A stretch of 41,505 nt of DNA, taken from Mycobacterium sp. shizuoka-1 (GTDB lineage Bacteria > Actinomycetota > Actinomycetes > Mycobacteriales > Mycobacteriaceae). The notes under the pieces are model-generated. The model ran no database searches. It was not told the DNA's origin and was given only the letters and a program-made list of their open reading frames with translations. This document shows, piece after piece, positions 23,455 through 31,852 of the stretch. Every line of letters starts with the position of its first letter. Within the stretch, counting starts at the first letter, position 1. The stretch covers positions 91,283 through 132,787 of the forward strand of contig NZ_BEWG01000095.1 in the NCBI RefSeq assembly GCF_002723835.1, written 5' to 3'. Position numbers and translations under genes: made by a program.

Positions 23455-24453
23455 ATGGATCTCTCCGGGCTCGCCCGGCCGGCGGCGGAACTGCTCGATG
23501 GCGTGATGGACCGGGCGTTGATCGTCGGTTACACCAAAATCGGGTCGGGACTGCGACGGCGATGGTGGCCTGCCGACGCTGCGCCGCGGTCGCTGGTCGG
23601 CAAACGCGTGCTCATCACCGGTGCGACCGCCGGCATCGGACTGGCGATGGCGCAGTCCTTCGCCGGTTTGGGCGCGGGGGTGCACCTGCTGGGCCGTAAC
23701 GAGGCCAAGGTGGAGCACGTCGCGGCGATGATCCGGGATGCGGTCGCCGACGCCCACGTGGTGGGGGAGGTGTGTGACGTCTCCGACCTCGACGCGGTGC
23801 GGGAGTGGACCGCCGACTTCGCCAACCGGGTGCCCGCCCTCAACGGGCTGGTGCACAACGCCGGGCTGATGCCGAAGGAGCGCCTGCTCACGCGTGAGGG
23901 TCACGAGGTGCAGCTGGCCACCCATGTCCTGGGCCCACACCTGATGACCGAGCGTCTGCTGCCGCTGTTGCGGGCGGCCGGCGGAGCGTCGGTGGTGTTC
24001 GTGTCCTCCGGAGGCATGTACGGCTCGCCGCTGGTGATCGACGATCTGGAGTCCCGGCGCGGCTACAACGGCGTCCGGGTCTACGCCCGCACCAAGCGGA
24101 TGCAGGTGGTGCTGGCCGACTCATGGGCGCGCCGGCTGGCCGGCACCGACATCCGGGTGGAGAGCATGCACCCCGGCTGGGTGGACACCCCCGGCGTGGC
24201 CGAGTACCTGCCGCGTTTTCGCGCGGTCACCCGGCCGCTGCTGCGCGACGTGGCCGACGGCGCCGACACCGCCGTGTGGCTGGTGGCCACCCGGCCGGAG
24301 TCCACGCCGGGACACTTCTGGCATGACCGCAGCCAGCGTCCGACGACGTTCGGCTGGCAGCGCCACGAGAACCCGGTGAAGGTGCGGCGCCTCCTGGAAC
24401 AGGTCAGCAGGCTGACCGGAACCCCGGAGGACTGGCCGGGCCTGCGCGCCTGA
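23455..24453 (+). CDS. Short-chain dehydrogenase/reductase (DHRS12-like)
   Basis: 332 residues. A 45-residue N-terminal extension is followed by a classical SDR core: ITGATAGIG at about 52-60, HNAG in LVHNAGLMPKER, catalytic Ser in VSSGGMYG, YARTK for Tyr/Lys and HPGWVDTPG. The C-terminus has FWHDRSQRP and is longer than in typical 250-residue SDRs, as in the DHRS12/retinol-dehydrogenase-like group. It follows the TetR gene by 18 bases, suggesting control by it. It ends before a strong hairpin. The substrate is unknown. Confidence 0.87.
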   Translation: MDLSGLARPAAELLDGVMDRALIVGYTKIGSGLRRRWWPADAAPRSLVGKRVLITGATAGIGLAMAQSFAGLGAGVHLLGRNEAKVEHVAAMIRDAVADAHVVGEVCDVSDLDAVREWTADFANRVPALNGLVHNAGLMPKERLLTREGHEVQLATHVLGPHLMTERLLPLLRAAGGASVVFVSSGGMYGSPLVIDDLESRRGYNGVRVYARTKRMQVVLADSWARRLAGTDIRVESMHPGWVDTPGVAEYLPRFRAVTRPLLRDVADGADTAVWLVATRPESTPGHFWHDRSQRPTTFGWQRHENPVKVRRLLEQVSRLTGTPEDWPGLRA

Positions 24454-24460
24454 GCGTCGT

Positions 24461-24484
24461 GCGCCCAAACCAACACTTGGGCGC
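24461..24484. terminator. Bidirectional terminator hairpin
   Basis: GCGCCCAA (24461-24468), an 8-base loop and TTGGGCGC (24477-24484) form a perfect stem. It lies between the convergent SDR (ends 24453) and DUF429 (ends 24508) genes, where a shared terminator is expected. Confidence 0.65.
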
Positions 24485-24507
24485 GAAAGTGCTCGTGCCG
24501 CACACCA

Positions 24508-25242
24508 TTACGTCGATCTGGGGGTGGGTGTGACGATGCATCCGGTCGCCGGGTCGCCGTAGAGGGTGACGTCGCCCGGGCGCGCCGAGGCGAACAGCGC
24601 GACATAGGCGCACAGCACCGCGTCGATCGGGTCCTCGGCCCGTCGCAACTCGGCCTTGCGGGTGGCGGTGCGGACCGACTCGGCGAGTGCTCGCCAGCTC
24701 GGCTGCGCGCCGACGTGCAGCGCCGGAGCCGCGGACCGAAGATCCTCGATCAGGCCGACCAGACGCCGCAGTTCGGTCTGCAGATGGGCGAAATCGCGGC
24801 CCGGCTTGTGCTTGTACTTCAGCGTGCGCTCCAGCCCGAACAGCACCACGGCGGCCGCGTGCGGGAACACCTCCAGCGCTTTGCGGGGCGACGACGACCG
24901 CGGGTCGAGGTCCAGATCCAGCGCCCGGCACAGCCGGGCACCGCGGCCGCCGTCGGCGAACCAGGACAAACCGGTGTTGGCGGGGTAGGCGCCGGCTTCG
25001 AACCGGCGGAAGTCCCGGTTCAACAGGTTCTCGCCCGGGCGGGTACCGGTCGCGTTGACCACGACCAGCGGGGCGTCGATTGCCACCACGCAGGGTCCCG
25101 CCACGTAGGGCGCCACCTGGTCCAGGATGTCGGCGTCGTCGCCGGCCGCCGCGACGTGCCGCAGCGTGCCGGTGTCGTCGACGACGGCGACGCCGGTGGG
25201 GTTGCGCAGTCCCCACGCGAGATCGAGGCCGACGAAGTACAC
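24508..25242 (-). CDS. DUF429 protein, predicted RNase-H-like fold, Rv0776c-like
   Basis: 244 residues. It starts MYFVGLDLAWG, the first strand with its Asp as in RNase-H/actin-like nucleotidyl folds. VVAIDAPLVV (about residues 52-61) brings a second acidic residue, and LEVFPHAAAVVLFG and EDPIDAVLCAYVALFA complete the DUF429 signature. The family is predicted to be a nuclease or phosphotransfer enzyme, but no activity is established to my knowledge. It is divergent from purB with 38 bases between them. Confidence 0.87.
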   Translation of the reverse strand: MYFVGLDLAWGLRNPTGVAVVDDTGTLRHVAAAGDDADILDQVAPYVAGPCVVAIDAPLVVVNATGTRPGENLLNRDFRRFEAGAYPANTGLSWFADGGRGARLCRALDLDLDPRSSSPRKALEVFPHAAAVVLFGLERTLKYKHKPGRDFAHLQTELRRLVGLIEDLRSAAPALHVGAQPSWRALAESVRTATRKAELRRAEDPIDAVLCAYVALFASARPGDVTLYGDPATGCIVTPTPRST

Positions 25243-25280
25243 GCAGGCCAGCTTGCCCGACGACCGTAAGCTAATGCGTT

Positions 25281-26699
25281 GTGACGATCCCGAATGTCCT
25301 GGCCAACCGCTACGCCAGCGCCGACATGGTGGCGATCTGGTCGCCCGAGGCCAAGATCGTGGCCGAACGCCGGTTGTGGCTGGCCGTGCTGCGCGCGCAG
25401 AAGGAATTGGGCGTGTCGGTGCCCGACGGCGTCATCGAGGACTACGAGCGGGTGCTCGAGCAGGTGGACCTCGCCTCGATCGCCGCGCGGGAGCGGGTGA
25501 CCCGCCACGACGTCAAGGCCCGCATCGAGGAATTCAACGCGCTGGCCGGTCACGAACACGTGCACAAGGGCATGACCAGCCGGGACCTCACCGAGAACGT
25601 CGAGCAGTTGCAGATCCGGCGATCGCTGCAACTCGTCCACGCCCACGGTGTGGCGGTCGTCGCGCGGCTCGCCGAGAGTGCGCTGCTCTACCGGGACCTG
25701 GTGATGGCCGGCCGCAGTCACAACGTCGCCGCCCAGGCCACCACGCTGGGTAAGCGCTTCGCGTCGGCCGCCGAGGAAACCCTGATCGCCTTGACCCGGG
25801 TCGCCGAGTTGATCGACCGTTACCCACTGCGCGGGATCAAGGGCCCGATGGGCACCGCCCAGGACATGCTGGACCTGTTCGACGGTGACGCCGACAAGCT
25901 CGCCGAACTGGAACGGCGGGTCGCCGAATTCCTGGGATTCAACGCGGTTTTCACCAGCGTCGGGCAGGTCTACCCGCGCTCGCTGGACCACGACGTGGTC
26001 TCGGCCCTGGTCCAGCTGGGTGCCGGTCCCTCGTCGTTCGCCCACACCGTGCGGCTGATGGCCGGCCACGAACTGGTCACCGAAGGTTTCGCGCCGGGAC
26101 AGGTCGGCTCGTCGGCAATGCCGCACAAGATGAACACCCGCAGCTGCGAGCGCGTCAACGGGCTGCAGGTCGTGCTGCGCGGCTACGCGTCGATGGCCGC
26201 GGAACTGGCCGGCGCGCAATGGAACGAGGGCGATGTTTTCTGCTCGGTGGTGCGCCGGGTGGCACTGCCGGACGCGTTCTTCGCCATCGACGGGCAGATC
26301 GAGACCTTCCTGACCGTCCTCGACGAATTCGGGGCCTACCCCGCGGTGATCCAGCGTGAACTGGACCGCTATCTGCCGTTCCTGGCCACCACCAAGGTGC
26401 TGATCGCCGCGGTGCGCGCCGGGGTGGGCCGCGAGGCGGCGCACGAGGTCATCAAGGAGCATGCGGTGGCCGTGGCGCTGGCGATGCGCGAGCGAGGTGC
26501 CGAGCCCGATCTGCTGGACCGGCTGGCCGCCGACGAGCGACTGCCGCTGGACCGGGCGGCGCTCGACGCCGCGCTGGCCGACAAGCAGGCCTTTACCGGC
26601 GCGGCGGCCAGTCAGGTCGACCGGGTGATCGCCGCGGTGGACGAGCTGGTCAGCGCCTACCCGGATGCGGCCAAATACGCGCCCGGCGCGATCCTGTGA
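25281..26699 (+). CDS. purB: Adenylosuccinate lyase
   Basis: 472 residues, fumarase/ASL superfamily: TRHDVKARIEEF (base-region His75), the TSRDLTEN segment at 99-106, GRSHNVAAQATT at 144-155 and the family signature SSAMPHKMNTRSCE at 277-290 with the mobile-loop serine. It splits adenylosuccinate to AMP and SAICAR to AICAR in purine synthesis. It starts at GTG 25281. It is the last backbone gene before the inserted catabolic genes. Confidence 0.98.
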   Translation: MTIPNVLANRYASADMVAIWSPEAKIVAERRLWLAVLRAQKELGVSVPDGVIEDYERVLEQVDLASIAARERVTRHDVKARIEEFNALAGHEHVHKGMTSRDLTENVEQLQIRRSLQLVHAHGVAVVARLAESALLYRDLVMAGRSHNVAAQATTLGKRFASAAEETLIALTRVAELIDRYPLRGIKGPMGTAQDMLDLFDGDADKLAELERRVAEFLGFNAVFTSVGQVYPRSLDHDVVSALVQLGAGPSSFAHTVRLMAGHELVTEGFAPGQVGSSAMPHKMNTRSCERVNGLQVVLRGYASMAAELAGAQWNEGDVFCSVVRRVALPDAFFAIDGQIETFLTVLDEFGAYPAVIQRELDRYLPFLATTKVLIAAVRAGVGREAAHEVIKEHAVAVALAMRERGAEPDLLDRLAADERLPLDRAALDAALADKQAFTGAAASQVDRVIAAVDELVSAYPDAAKYAPGAIL

Positions 26700-26704
26700 C
26701 GCCG

Positions 26705-26761
26705 ATGCCGTTGCGCCACATCGACGTCACCGATCTCGGCGCCGTCGCCGAACCGGCCTGA
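26705..26761 (+). pseudogene. 18-codon reading frame, possible 5' stub of a CYP126-type P450
   Basis: Between purB and the transporter gene lies ATG...TGA encoding MPLRHIDVTDLGAVAEPA. The core HIDVTDL resembles the start of CYP126 (GIDLTDLDNFADGF in M. tuberculosis, from memory). That gene follows purB there but is absent here. It may be the leftover after cyp126 was deleted or replaced. Alternatives are a leader peptide for the transporter, whose ATG comes one base after this TGA, or chance. Confidence 0.35.
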
Positions 26762-26762
26762 C

Positions 26763-27707
26763 ATGCGGCCGCCGCCGGACGTGTTCGCGGCGGTGATGGC
26801 GACCGGCATCGTCTCGATCGCGGCCGCCGACCACGGCTATCGCTGGATCAGTCTGGGGCTGGCCGTGATCGCCGCGTGCGCGCTGCCGGTGCTGGTGGTG
26901 GTGTGCGCGTTCGGGTGGCATCGATCGCCGCTGGACGTCCGCGACCCAGATGTGCTGCTGCGGATGTTCACCTACGTGGCGGCCTGCGCGGTGGTCGGCG
27001 CGCGGCTGGCCGAACACCGGATCGTGGTGTGGGTGCTGGCCGGGCTGGCGCTGCAGTTCTGGCTGACGCTGGCGCCGCTGGTGGTCCGGCGGATGTGGCG
27101 GATCGGATGGACCGGCCTACGCGACCGCGCCCACGGCGGGTGGGAATTGGCCAGCGTGGCGACTTCCGGGCTGGCGATTCTGGCCGCCGACGTGAGTTGG
27201 CTGTTCGGCGCGATGCTGTTCTGGGCGTTGGCAATTCTGATCTACGCCGTGATGACCGCCCTGATTCTGTGGCGCGCCGTCCACGAGCGGCTGGACCCCG
27301 GCGGCTTCGAACCGGACGGCTGGATCCTGATGGGCGCCCTGGCGATCGCCACCCTGGCCGGCGATCACATCCACCGGGTGTGGGCCGCCGGCGCCGTCGA
27401 GGCGATCACCCTGGTCACCTGGGTGCTGGCCACCCTGTGGATCCCGGTGCTGGTCTACGTCGGCATCCGGCGTGTCAATGCCGGGCCGGGCGCACTGCGA
27501 TTCCGGGGTGTCTGGTGGGCAATGGTGTTCCCGCTGGGGATGTACTCGGCGGCGACGTTCGCGATGTCGCGCGAAACGGGGGCAGCGGCCTTGGTGACCG
27601 TGTCGCTGGTGTTCTTCTGGGTGGCGTTTGCCGCATGGGTCATCGTCGCCGTCGGTGCAGCCGCAAGCGCGCGGTCACATCACGGCGTGACCGGCATCGA
27701 CTGGTAA
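26763..27707 (+). CDS. TDT-family (tellurite-resistance/dicarboxylate transporter, SLAC1-like) membrane protein
   Basis: 314 residues, almost entirely hydrophobic, with about nine to ten membrane segments. The first helix has FAAVMATGIVSIAAAD, as in TehA/Mae1-type transporters (GTG/ATGI motif). Further segments include VLAGLALQFWLTLAPLVV, WLFGAMLFWALAILIYAVM, WILMGALAIATLAG and WWAMVFPLGMYSAATFAMS, the last being a family landmark. It would carry anions or small acids, perhaps the island's substrate or product. Its 3' end overlaps the convergent SDR by 33 bases. Confidence 0.8.
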   Translation: MRPPPDVFAAVMATGIVSIAAADHGYRWISLGLAVIAACALPVLVVVCAFGWHRSPLDVRDPDVLLRMFTYVAACAVVGARLAEHRIVVWVLAGLALQFWLTLAPLVVRRMWRIGWTGLRDRAHGGWELASVATSGLAILAADVSWLFGAMLFWALAILIYAVMTALILWRAVHERLDPGGFEPDGWILMGALAIATLAGDHIHRVWAAGAVEAITLVTWVLATLWIPVLVYVGIRRVNAGPGALRFRGVWWAMVFPLGMYSAATFAMSRETGAAALVTVSLVFFWVAFAAWVIVAVGAAASARSHHGVTGIDW

Positions 27708-28496
27708 CGCGACGCCGGTGATGTAGCGGGCCTTCGGGCTCGCCAGGAAGACCACGACATTGGTGACGTCCTCGGCGTCGACGAAGGGAACCGGCAACAG
27801 ATTGGCCGACAGCGCGGCACCGTTGGGGTTCTCCTGGAACGTCCGCAGCGTGTGGTCGTTGAGGATCATCGGCGTGCCGACGCCGCTGGGGTGCACCGTG
27901 TTGACCCGGATGCTGTGCTGGGCATAAGCATTGGCGGCCGAGCGCATCAACCCGACGACGCCGTGTTTGGCGGCGGCGTAGGCGAACATCGCCGCGCTGC
28001 CGTCGCCGCCCTTGCCGACCAGGCCTTGCGCCGAGCTGGTCAGGATGACCGAGCCGCCGCGTCCCTTCCGGATCATCGAGGGCACGGTCGCCACGATGGT
28101 GTGCCAGACGCCGTTGAGGTTGGTCTCGACGATGTCGCGGTACACCTGCTCGTCGAGCGGATCCTTGAGGCCGATCGCCACCACTCCGGCATTGGCCACG
28201 ACGATGTCGATGTCGCCGAGCTCGTCCACGCCGCGCTGCACGCCGGCCTGCAGCGCGCCGAGGTCGCGGACGTCGGCGATCACCGGAACCACCCGCCTGC
28301 CGTGGGCCTCGACCAGCCGGACGGTCTCGTCGAGATCCTCCTTGGTGGCCAGCGGATAGGGGATCGAGTCGACATCGGCGCAGCGGTCCACGGCGATGAT
28401 GTCGGCGCCCTCGGCGGCCAGCGCCACGGCGTGGCTTCTGCCCTGCCCGCGGGCGGCGCCGGTGATCACTGCCACGGTATCGGTGAGCTCTGCCAC
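27675..28496 (-). CDS. Mycofactocin-type short-chain dehydrogenase
   Basis: 273 residues from GTG 28496. The loop TGAARGQGRSHAV is at 12-24. A longer-than-usual stretch follows the second strand (DRCADVDSIPYPLATKEDLD and ETVRLVEAHGRRVVPV), which marks the SDR group whose genes co-occur with mycofactocin and which hold NAD without exchange. NAG lies in VVANAGV, the catalytic Ser in LTSSAQG, YAAAK carries Tyr/Lys, and GVALPVDAG ends the fold. Oxidation of an alcohol with electrons passed to mycofactocin is family-based inference. It is divergent from a TetR gene with 51 bases between, a likely regulator-target pair. Confidence 0.87.
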   Translation of the reverse strand: MAELTDTVAVITGAARGQGRSHAVALAAEGADIIAVDRCADVDSIPYPLATKEDLDETVRLVEAHGRRVVPVIADVRDLGALQAGVQRGVDELGDIDIVVANAGVVAIGLKDPLDEQVYRDIVETNLNGVWHTIVATVPSMIRKGRGGSVILTSSAQGLVGKGGDGSAAMFAYAAAKHGVVGLMRSAANAYAQHSIRVNTVHPSGVGTPMILNDHTLRTFQENPNGAALSANLLPVPFVDAEDVTNVVVFLASPKARYITGVALPVDAGHAVM

Positions 28497-28547
28497 GACG
28501 CGGACTCTAACCGATCGGGTCGCGACTGTGAGAAGCTTCCAGCAGCC

Positions 28548-29195
28548 ATGGCGAAACCCAAAGGTGCAGCGTCGGTCAGCTCCTCGTTTCTCGGCCGGCC
28601 GGTCGGCGCCAACAGCGAACAGACGAGGCAGCGGATTCTCGAGGCGACCATGCGCTGCGTCGCGGCGGTCGGGTATTCGAGGACGACGATCCGGGAGATC
28701 GCCCGCGAGGCGAACATGACCAGCGGCAGCCTCTACCACTACTTTCCGAACAAGGCCGAGTTGGTGAAGGCCACCTTCGACGAGGTCGCCACGATCGCCG
28801 TGCCCAGGCTCGAGCAGGCGGCCGACCGCAACCTCACCACCGTCGACAGGCTGATGGCCGTGCTCGACGAGAGCGTGCAGGTGATGCGGGACTACCCGCT
28901 GGCGGTCGCGTTCGACCGAGCCATCCGGGCCGAAAGCCCACAGCATCTGCAGCTGGCCGAGACCAGCGACACCCGCTTCGTCGCGTTGCGCAACCTGATT
29001 CGCGACATCCTCGCCCAGGGGGCCGATACCGGCGAGCTCGGCCGCGGGGTGGACGTGGCGAGCGCGGCCGATGCCGTCTATCTGGTATTCCGGGGCCTCA
29101 ACGAATATGCCGCCGGCGCACCGCCATCGCAGGAGTATCTCGCGACCGTGGCCGCGCTCAAAGCGCTGCTGCGCGGCCAGCTGTTCACCGCGTGA
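28548..29195 (+). CDS. TetR-family regulator of the inserted catabolic genes
   Basis: 215 residues. A 20-residue flexible head precedes the HTH at about 45-68 (TTIREIAREANMTSGSLYHYF) with PNKAELVKATFDEV after it. The C-terminal domain contains FDRAIRAESPQHLQLAETSDTRF. The ATG at 28548 lacks a strong ribosome site. The genes on either side (mycofactocin-type SDR divergent, GMC operon convergent) make it the only regulator inside the island. Confidence 0.88.
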   Translation: MAKPKGAASVSSSFLGRPVGANSEQTRQRILEATMRCVAAVGYSRTTIREIAREANMTSGSLYHYFPNKAELVKATFDEVATIAVPRLEQAADRNLTTVDRLMAVLDESVQVMRDYPLAVAFDRAIRAESPQHLQLAETSDTRFVALRNLIRDILAQGADTGELGRGVDVASAADAVYLVFRGLNEYAAGAPPSQEYLATVAALKALLRGQLFTA

Positions 29196-29298
29196 GGTAA
29201 AGCAGCCGGGCGTTCGCCTGCGGCAGCACCTCGGTGATGCGGCCGATGCCGCTGTCCCGGAAGCAAACAACGGAAGCCGGGGATCCCGCCGAAGGCGC
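29185..29298 (-). pseudogene. 37-codon coding-like tail, in frame after the GMC stop codon
   Basis: Reading on from the GMC oxidoreductase TGA in the same frame gives 37 sense codons (ASVVCFRDSGIGRITEVLPQ, then ANARLLYLTR) before the next TGA. By my count 31 of 37 third positions are G or C, like real genes here. No start codon is apparent at its beginning. It resembles the last strands of beta-propeller sugar-dehydrogenase-like proteins (GRIxxV...LLYLT), a weak guess. It may be the remnant of a deleted gene or a stop-readthrough tail. Its last 11 bases overlap the convergent TetR gene. Confidence 0.35.
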
Positions 29299-30861
29299 TC
29301 ACCGGCCGGAGAGGATGAAATCGGCACACCGCTCGCCGACCATGATGGCCGGAGCGTTGGTGTTGGCCCGGGGAATGCACGGGAACACCGACGCGTCGGC
29401 GACCCGCAGACCGCAGACCCCGCGGACGTTCAGCTTCTCGTCCAAGACGCTGTCGGCGTCGGCGCCCATGGCTGCCGAGCAGGCGGGATGGCCGGTGGTC
29501 GCCACCGAACTGCGCACCCACGCAGCTATCTCGTCGTCGGTGAAGACCCCGGGGCCGGGGTGCAGTTCTGCGGTGGTGACCGACGCGAACGGTTCGGCGG
29601 CGACGATCTCCCGGGTGCGCCGGACCACCCGGACGAAGGCCCGCACGTCGTCGGGATCGGCCAGGGTGTTGAGCCGGATCTCCGGTGCCTCACGGGGATC
29701 CGCGGATCGCGCCAGCACGGTGCCGCGGCTCTTCGGTGTCCAGTAGGACTGCAGCACCGACGAGGCGCGCCGCAGTTCGCGCTCCATCGCCACCAGATTC
29801 ACGTAGCTGGGGGAGTGGATCAGCTGGAAGTCCGGCGCCGGCAGGCCCGGATCCGATCGGATGTGGGCCAGCGCCTCCATGGCATTGCTGGTCATCTTCC
29901 CGGACCGGCGAAACAGCCAGCGCACCAACCACTGTGGCTTCTGGGCGTCCGAGAGGCCGACGAACTCGGGACGGACATCCCAGCTCATGGCCGTCGCGGG
30001 ATGGTCGGTGAGATTGGTTCCGACCCGGGGGCTGTCGACCACCGGCGTGATGCCCACCGAGCGGAGATGGTCGGGTGCGCCGACGCCGGACAGCTGCAAC
30101 AGCTGCGGTGTGCCGTATGCGCCCGCGGACAGGATGACGTCGCGGTTCGCTCCGGCACGCAGCAGGCGGCCCTTGCGTTCGTATTCCACACCGACCGCGC
30201 GCCCCTCGCGGATCACCACCCGGTGCACCAGGGCACCCGTCACCACGGTGAAGTTCGAATGTCGCCGTGCCCCAGGCAGATAAGCCCGCGAGGTATTCCA
30301 GCGCTGGCCCTTCCAGATCGTCACCGGGGCGATCGAGGTGCCGTCGAGATCCGGCCCGCCGAGGTCCTCATTGGTCGAGACACCTGCGGCGCGGGCGGCT
30401 GCCACCCACCGCGTCGACGTCACGTCGGGCTCCGGCAGCCGGGTCACCCGCATCGGGCCGGCACTGCCGTGAGCCGGGCCGCCGAGGTAGTGCGACTCGA
30501 TCCGGCGGAACACCGGCTCGACATCGGACCAGTCCCACCCCGGTAGGTGCCACCCGTCATAGTCGAGCTGGGTGCCCCGCACCCAGACCATCGCGTTCAT
30601 CGAGCTGGTGCCGCCGAGCACCCGGCCGCGGGGTTGCGGGATGACCCGGCCGTCACAGGCGGGTTCGGGTTCGGAGTGCAGGTCCCAGTCGGTGGGCCCG
30701 CCCATCTGTGCGGCGAAGGCCAGCGGTGCCCGCACCGTCAGCCGCCGGTCGGAACCGCCGGCTTCGAGCAGAAGGACGCTGCCCGGTCCGGCGGCCAGCC
30801 GTCCGGCCAGCGCACAGCCCGCCGAACCGGCGCCGATCACGATGTAGTCGTAGTCAGCCAC
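29299..30861 (-). CDS. GMC-family FAD oxidoreductase (choline dehydrogenase-like)
   Basis: 520 residues. The FAD loop is GAGSAGCALAGRL at about 9-21, LLLEAGG at 30-36, the GMC signature region RGRVLGGTSSMNAMVWVRG at about 78-96, the second signature GAYGTPQLLQLSGVG in the middle, and the catalytic His in TTGHPACSAAMG with the Asn in NTNAPAIMVGERCADFI near the end. The family oxidises alcohols at a flavin. In actinobacteria some members pass electrons to or from mycofactocin. It is the last gene of the operon beginning with the Rieske oxygenase, 38 bases after the small NTF2-like gene. The substrate is unknown. Confidence 0.9.
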   Translation of the reverse strand: MADYDYIVIGAGSAGCALAGRLAAGPGSVLLLEAGGSDRRLTVRAPLAFAAQMGGPTDWDLHSEPEPACDGRVIPQPRGRVLGGTSSMNAMVWVRGTQLDYDGWHLPGWDWSDVEPVFRRIESHYLGGPAHGSAGPMRVTRLPEPDVTSTRWVAAARAAGVSTNEDLGGPDLDGTSIAPVTIWKGQRWNTSRAYLPGARRHSNFTVVTGALVHRVVIREGRAVGVEYERKGRLLRAGANRDVILSAGAYGTPQLLQLSGVGAPDHLRSVGITPVVDSPRVGTNLTDHPATAMSWDVRPEFVGLSDAQKPQWLVRWLFRRSGKMTSNAMEALAHIRSDPGLPAPDFQLIHSPSYVNLVAMERELRRASSVLQSYWTPKSRGTVLARSADPREAPEIRLNTLADPDDVRAFVRVVRRTREIVAAEPFASVTTAELHPGPGVFTDDEIAAWVRSSVATTGHPACSAAMGADADSVLDEKLNVRGVCGLRVADASVFPCIPRANTNAPAIMVGERCADFILSGR

Positions 30862-30899
30862 GGTTGTGGACTGTACTTCGCGAGCGGTCCGCCGATCCG

Positions 30900-31325
30900 T
30901 CAGATCTCGACGCCGCGGTAGCTCGCCAGCATGTCGGGATCGGGCAGCGCCATCTGCAGGTACACGTCGATGCGGGTGATCTTGCCGGCTGCGTCGAACT
31001 CGTAGACCGACACCGAGTTCACCGAGTTGCTGAAATCTCCTATCCTGCTTCGCTCTTCGAGCTCGAGAAACACCACATCACCTGCTTCGGTGACCCGCTT
31101 GAACTCCGACTCCCACTCCGACGACGTCGCCCAGTTGGTCAGGAAGGCGACGTATTCGTCCCAGTTCATCACCTCTTTGAAGTTGCCGACCCGCACGAAG
31201 TTCGCGGTGTCGATCAGTTCGGCCAATGGCGCCCAACGTTCGGCGGTGAAGCCGGGTTGCTTGGCCTCGTCGACCAAGCGCTTCATCAGCCGGCTGTAGT
31301 CCAGAACCGTCTCGGCCGGCGTCAT
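30900..31325 (-). CDS. NTF2-like small protein of the Rieske oxygenase operon
   Basis: 141 residues with SnoaL/NTF2-like features: helices at the N-terminus (TPAETVLDYSRLMKRLVDEA), then paired strands SEFKRVTEAGDVVFLELEER and NSVSVYEFDAAGKITRIDVYLQM. This last strand is typical of the family. Its ATG shares one base with the stop of the preceding gene (TGATG). It may be an isomerase or hydratase-like pocket protein acting on the oxygenase product. Unrecognised beyond the fold. Confidence 0.78.
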   Translation of the reverse strand: MTPAETVLDYSRLMKRLVDEAKQPGFTAERWAPLAELIDTANFVRVGNFKEVMNWDEYVAFLTNWATSSEWESEFKRVTEAGDVVFLELEERSRIGDFSNSVNSVSVYEFDAAGKITRIDVYLQMALPDPDMLASYRGVEI

Positions 31326-31852
31326 CAGACGGCCAGCCCTTCCTCGGCAAGGCGGCGTTCCAAGGCGTCGGTGTATTCATGGGTGCCGTGGAACGGTCCG
31401 TGCACCCCGATCGCGACGTCCAGGAAGTCGCTGTACTCACTGTTGACGTGGGTCTCCCAGCGGATCACCTCGCCGTCGTCGTTGGTGTCGACGAAACTGT
31501 AGGAATAGAAGCCCATTACGGTGCCGGAGGCCTTGTCGGTACCCTGCCAGCGGGTCTTCATCACGAAGCCGTTGTCGGCAGGCCAGTGCCGGAAATCGAC
31601 CGGCTTCCAGTCCGGGAACCGCAGCGAATAGACCTTGGCCTCCATCGTCGAGGCACGGGCGGACTCCTCCGGGAACTCGCTGAGCTTGAAGGCCTCGTCG
31701 CCGGTGAAGTACGGCGAGGCGTACATGCAGTCGGGATGGAACGTCCATACCTCGACGAACTTCTCCCCATCCTGGACGCCCTGACGCAGGTAGGCCTCGC
31801 CGTATGCGTGGGCCATCCGGGTGTGCAAAGCGATGCGGTCGTCGAGGTTCAC
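31325..31852 (-). CDS. NTF2-like protein coupled to the Rieske oxygenase (possible beta-like subunit)
   Basis: 175 residues from GTG 31852, which overlaps the oxygenase stop as GTGA. Contents: helical head (DDRIALHTRMAHAYGEAYLRQG), EVWTFHPDCMYASPYFTGDEAF and strands FVMKTRWQGTDKASGTVMGFYSYSFVDTNDDGEVIRWETHVN. It looks like an NTF2 fold. Beta subunits of ring-hydroxylating oxygenases also have this fold and a similar length (160-190), so a structural-subunit role is possible. An independent enzyme is equally possible. Confidence 0.75.
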   Translation of the reverse strand: MNLDDRIALHTRMAHAYGEAYLRQGVQDGEKFVEVWTFHPDCMYASPYFTGDEAFKLSEFPEESARASTMEAKVYSLRFPDWKPVDFRHWPADNGFVMKTRWQGTDKASGTVMGFYSYSFVDTNDDGEVIRWETHVNSEYSDFLDVAIGVHGPFHGTHEYTDALERRLAEEGLAV

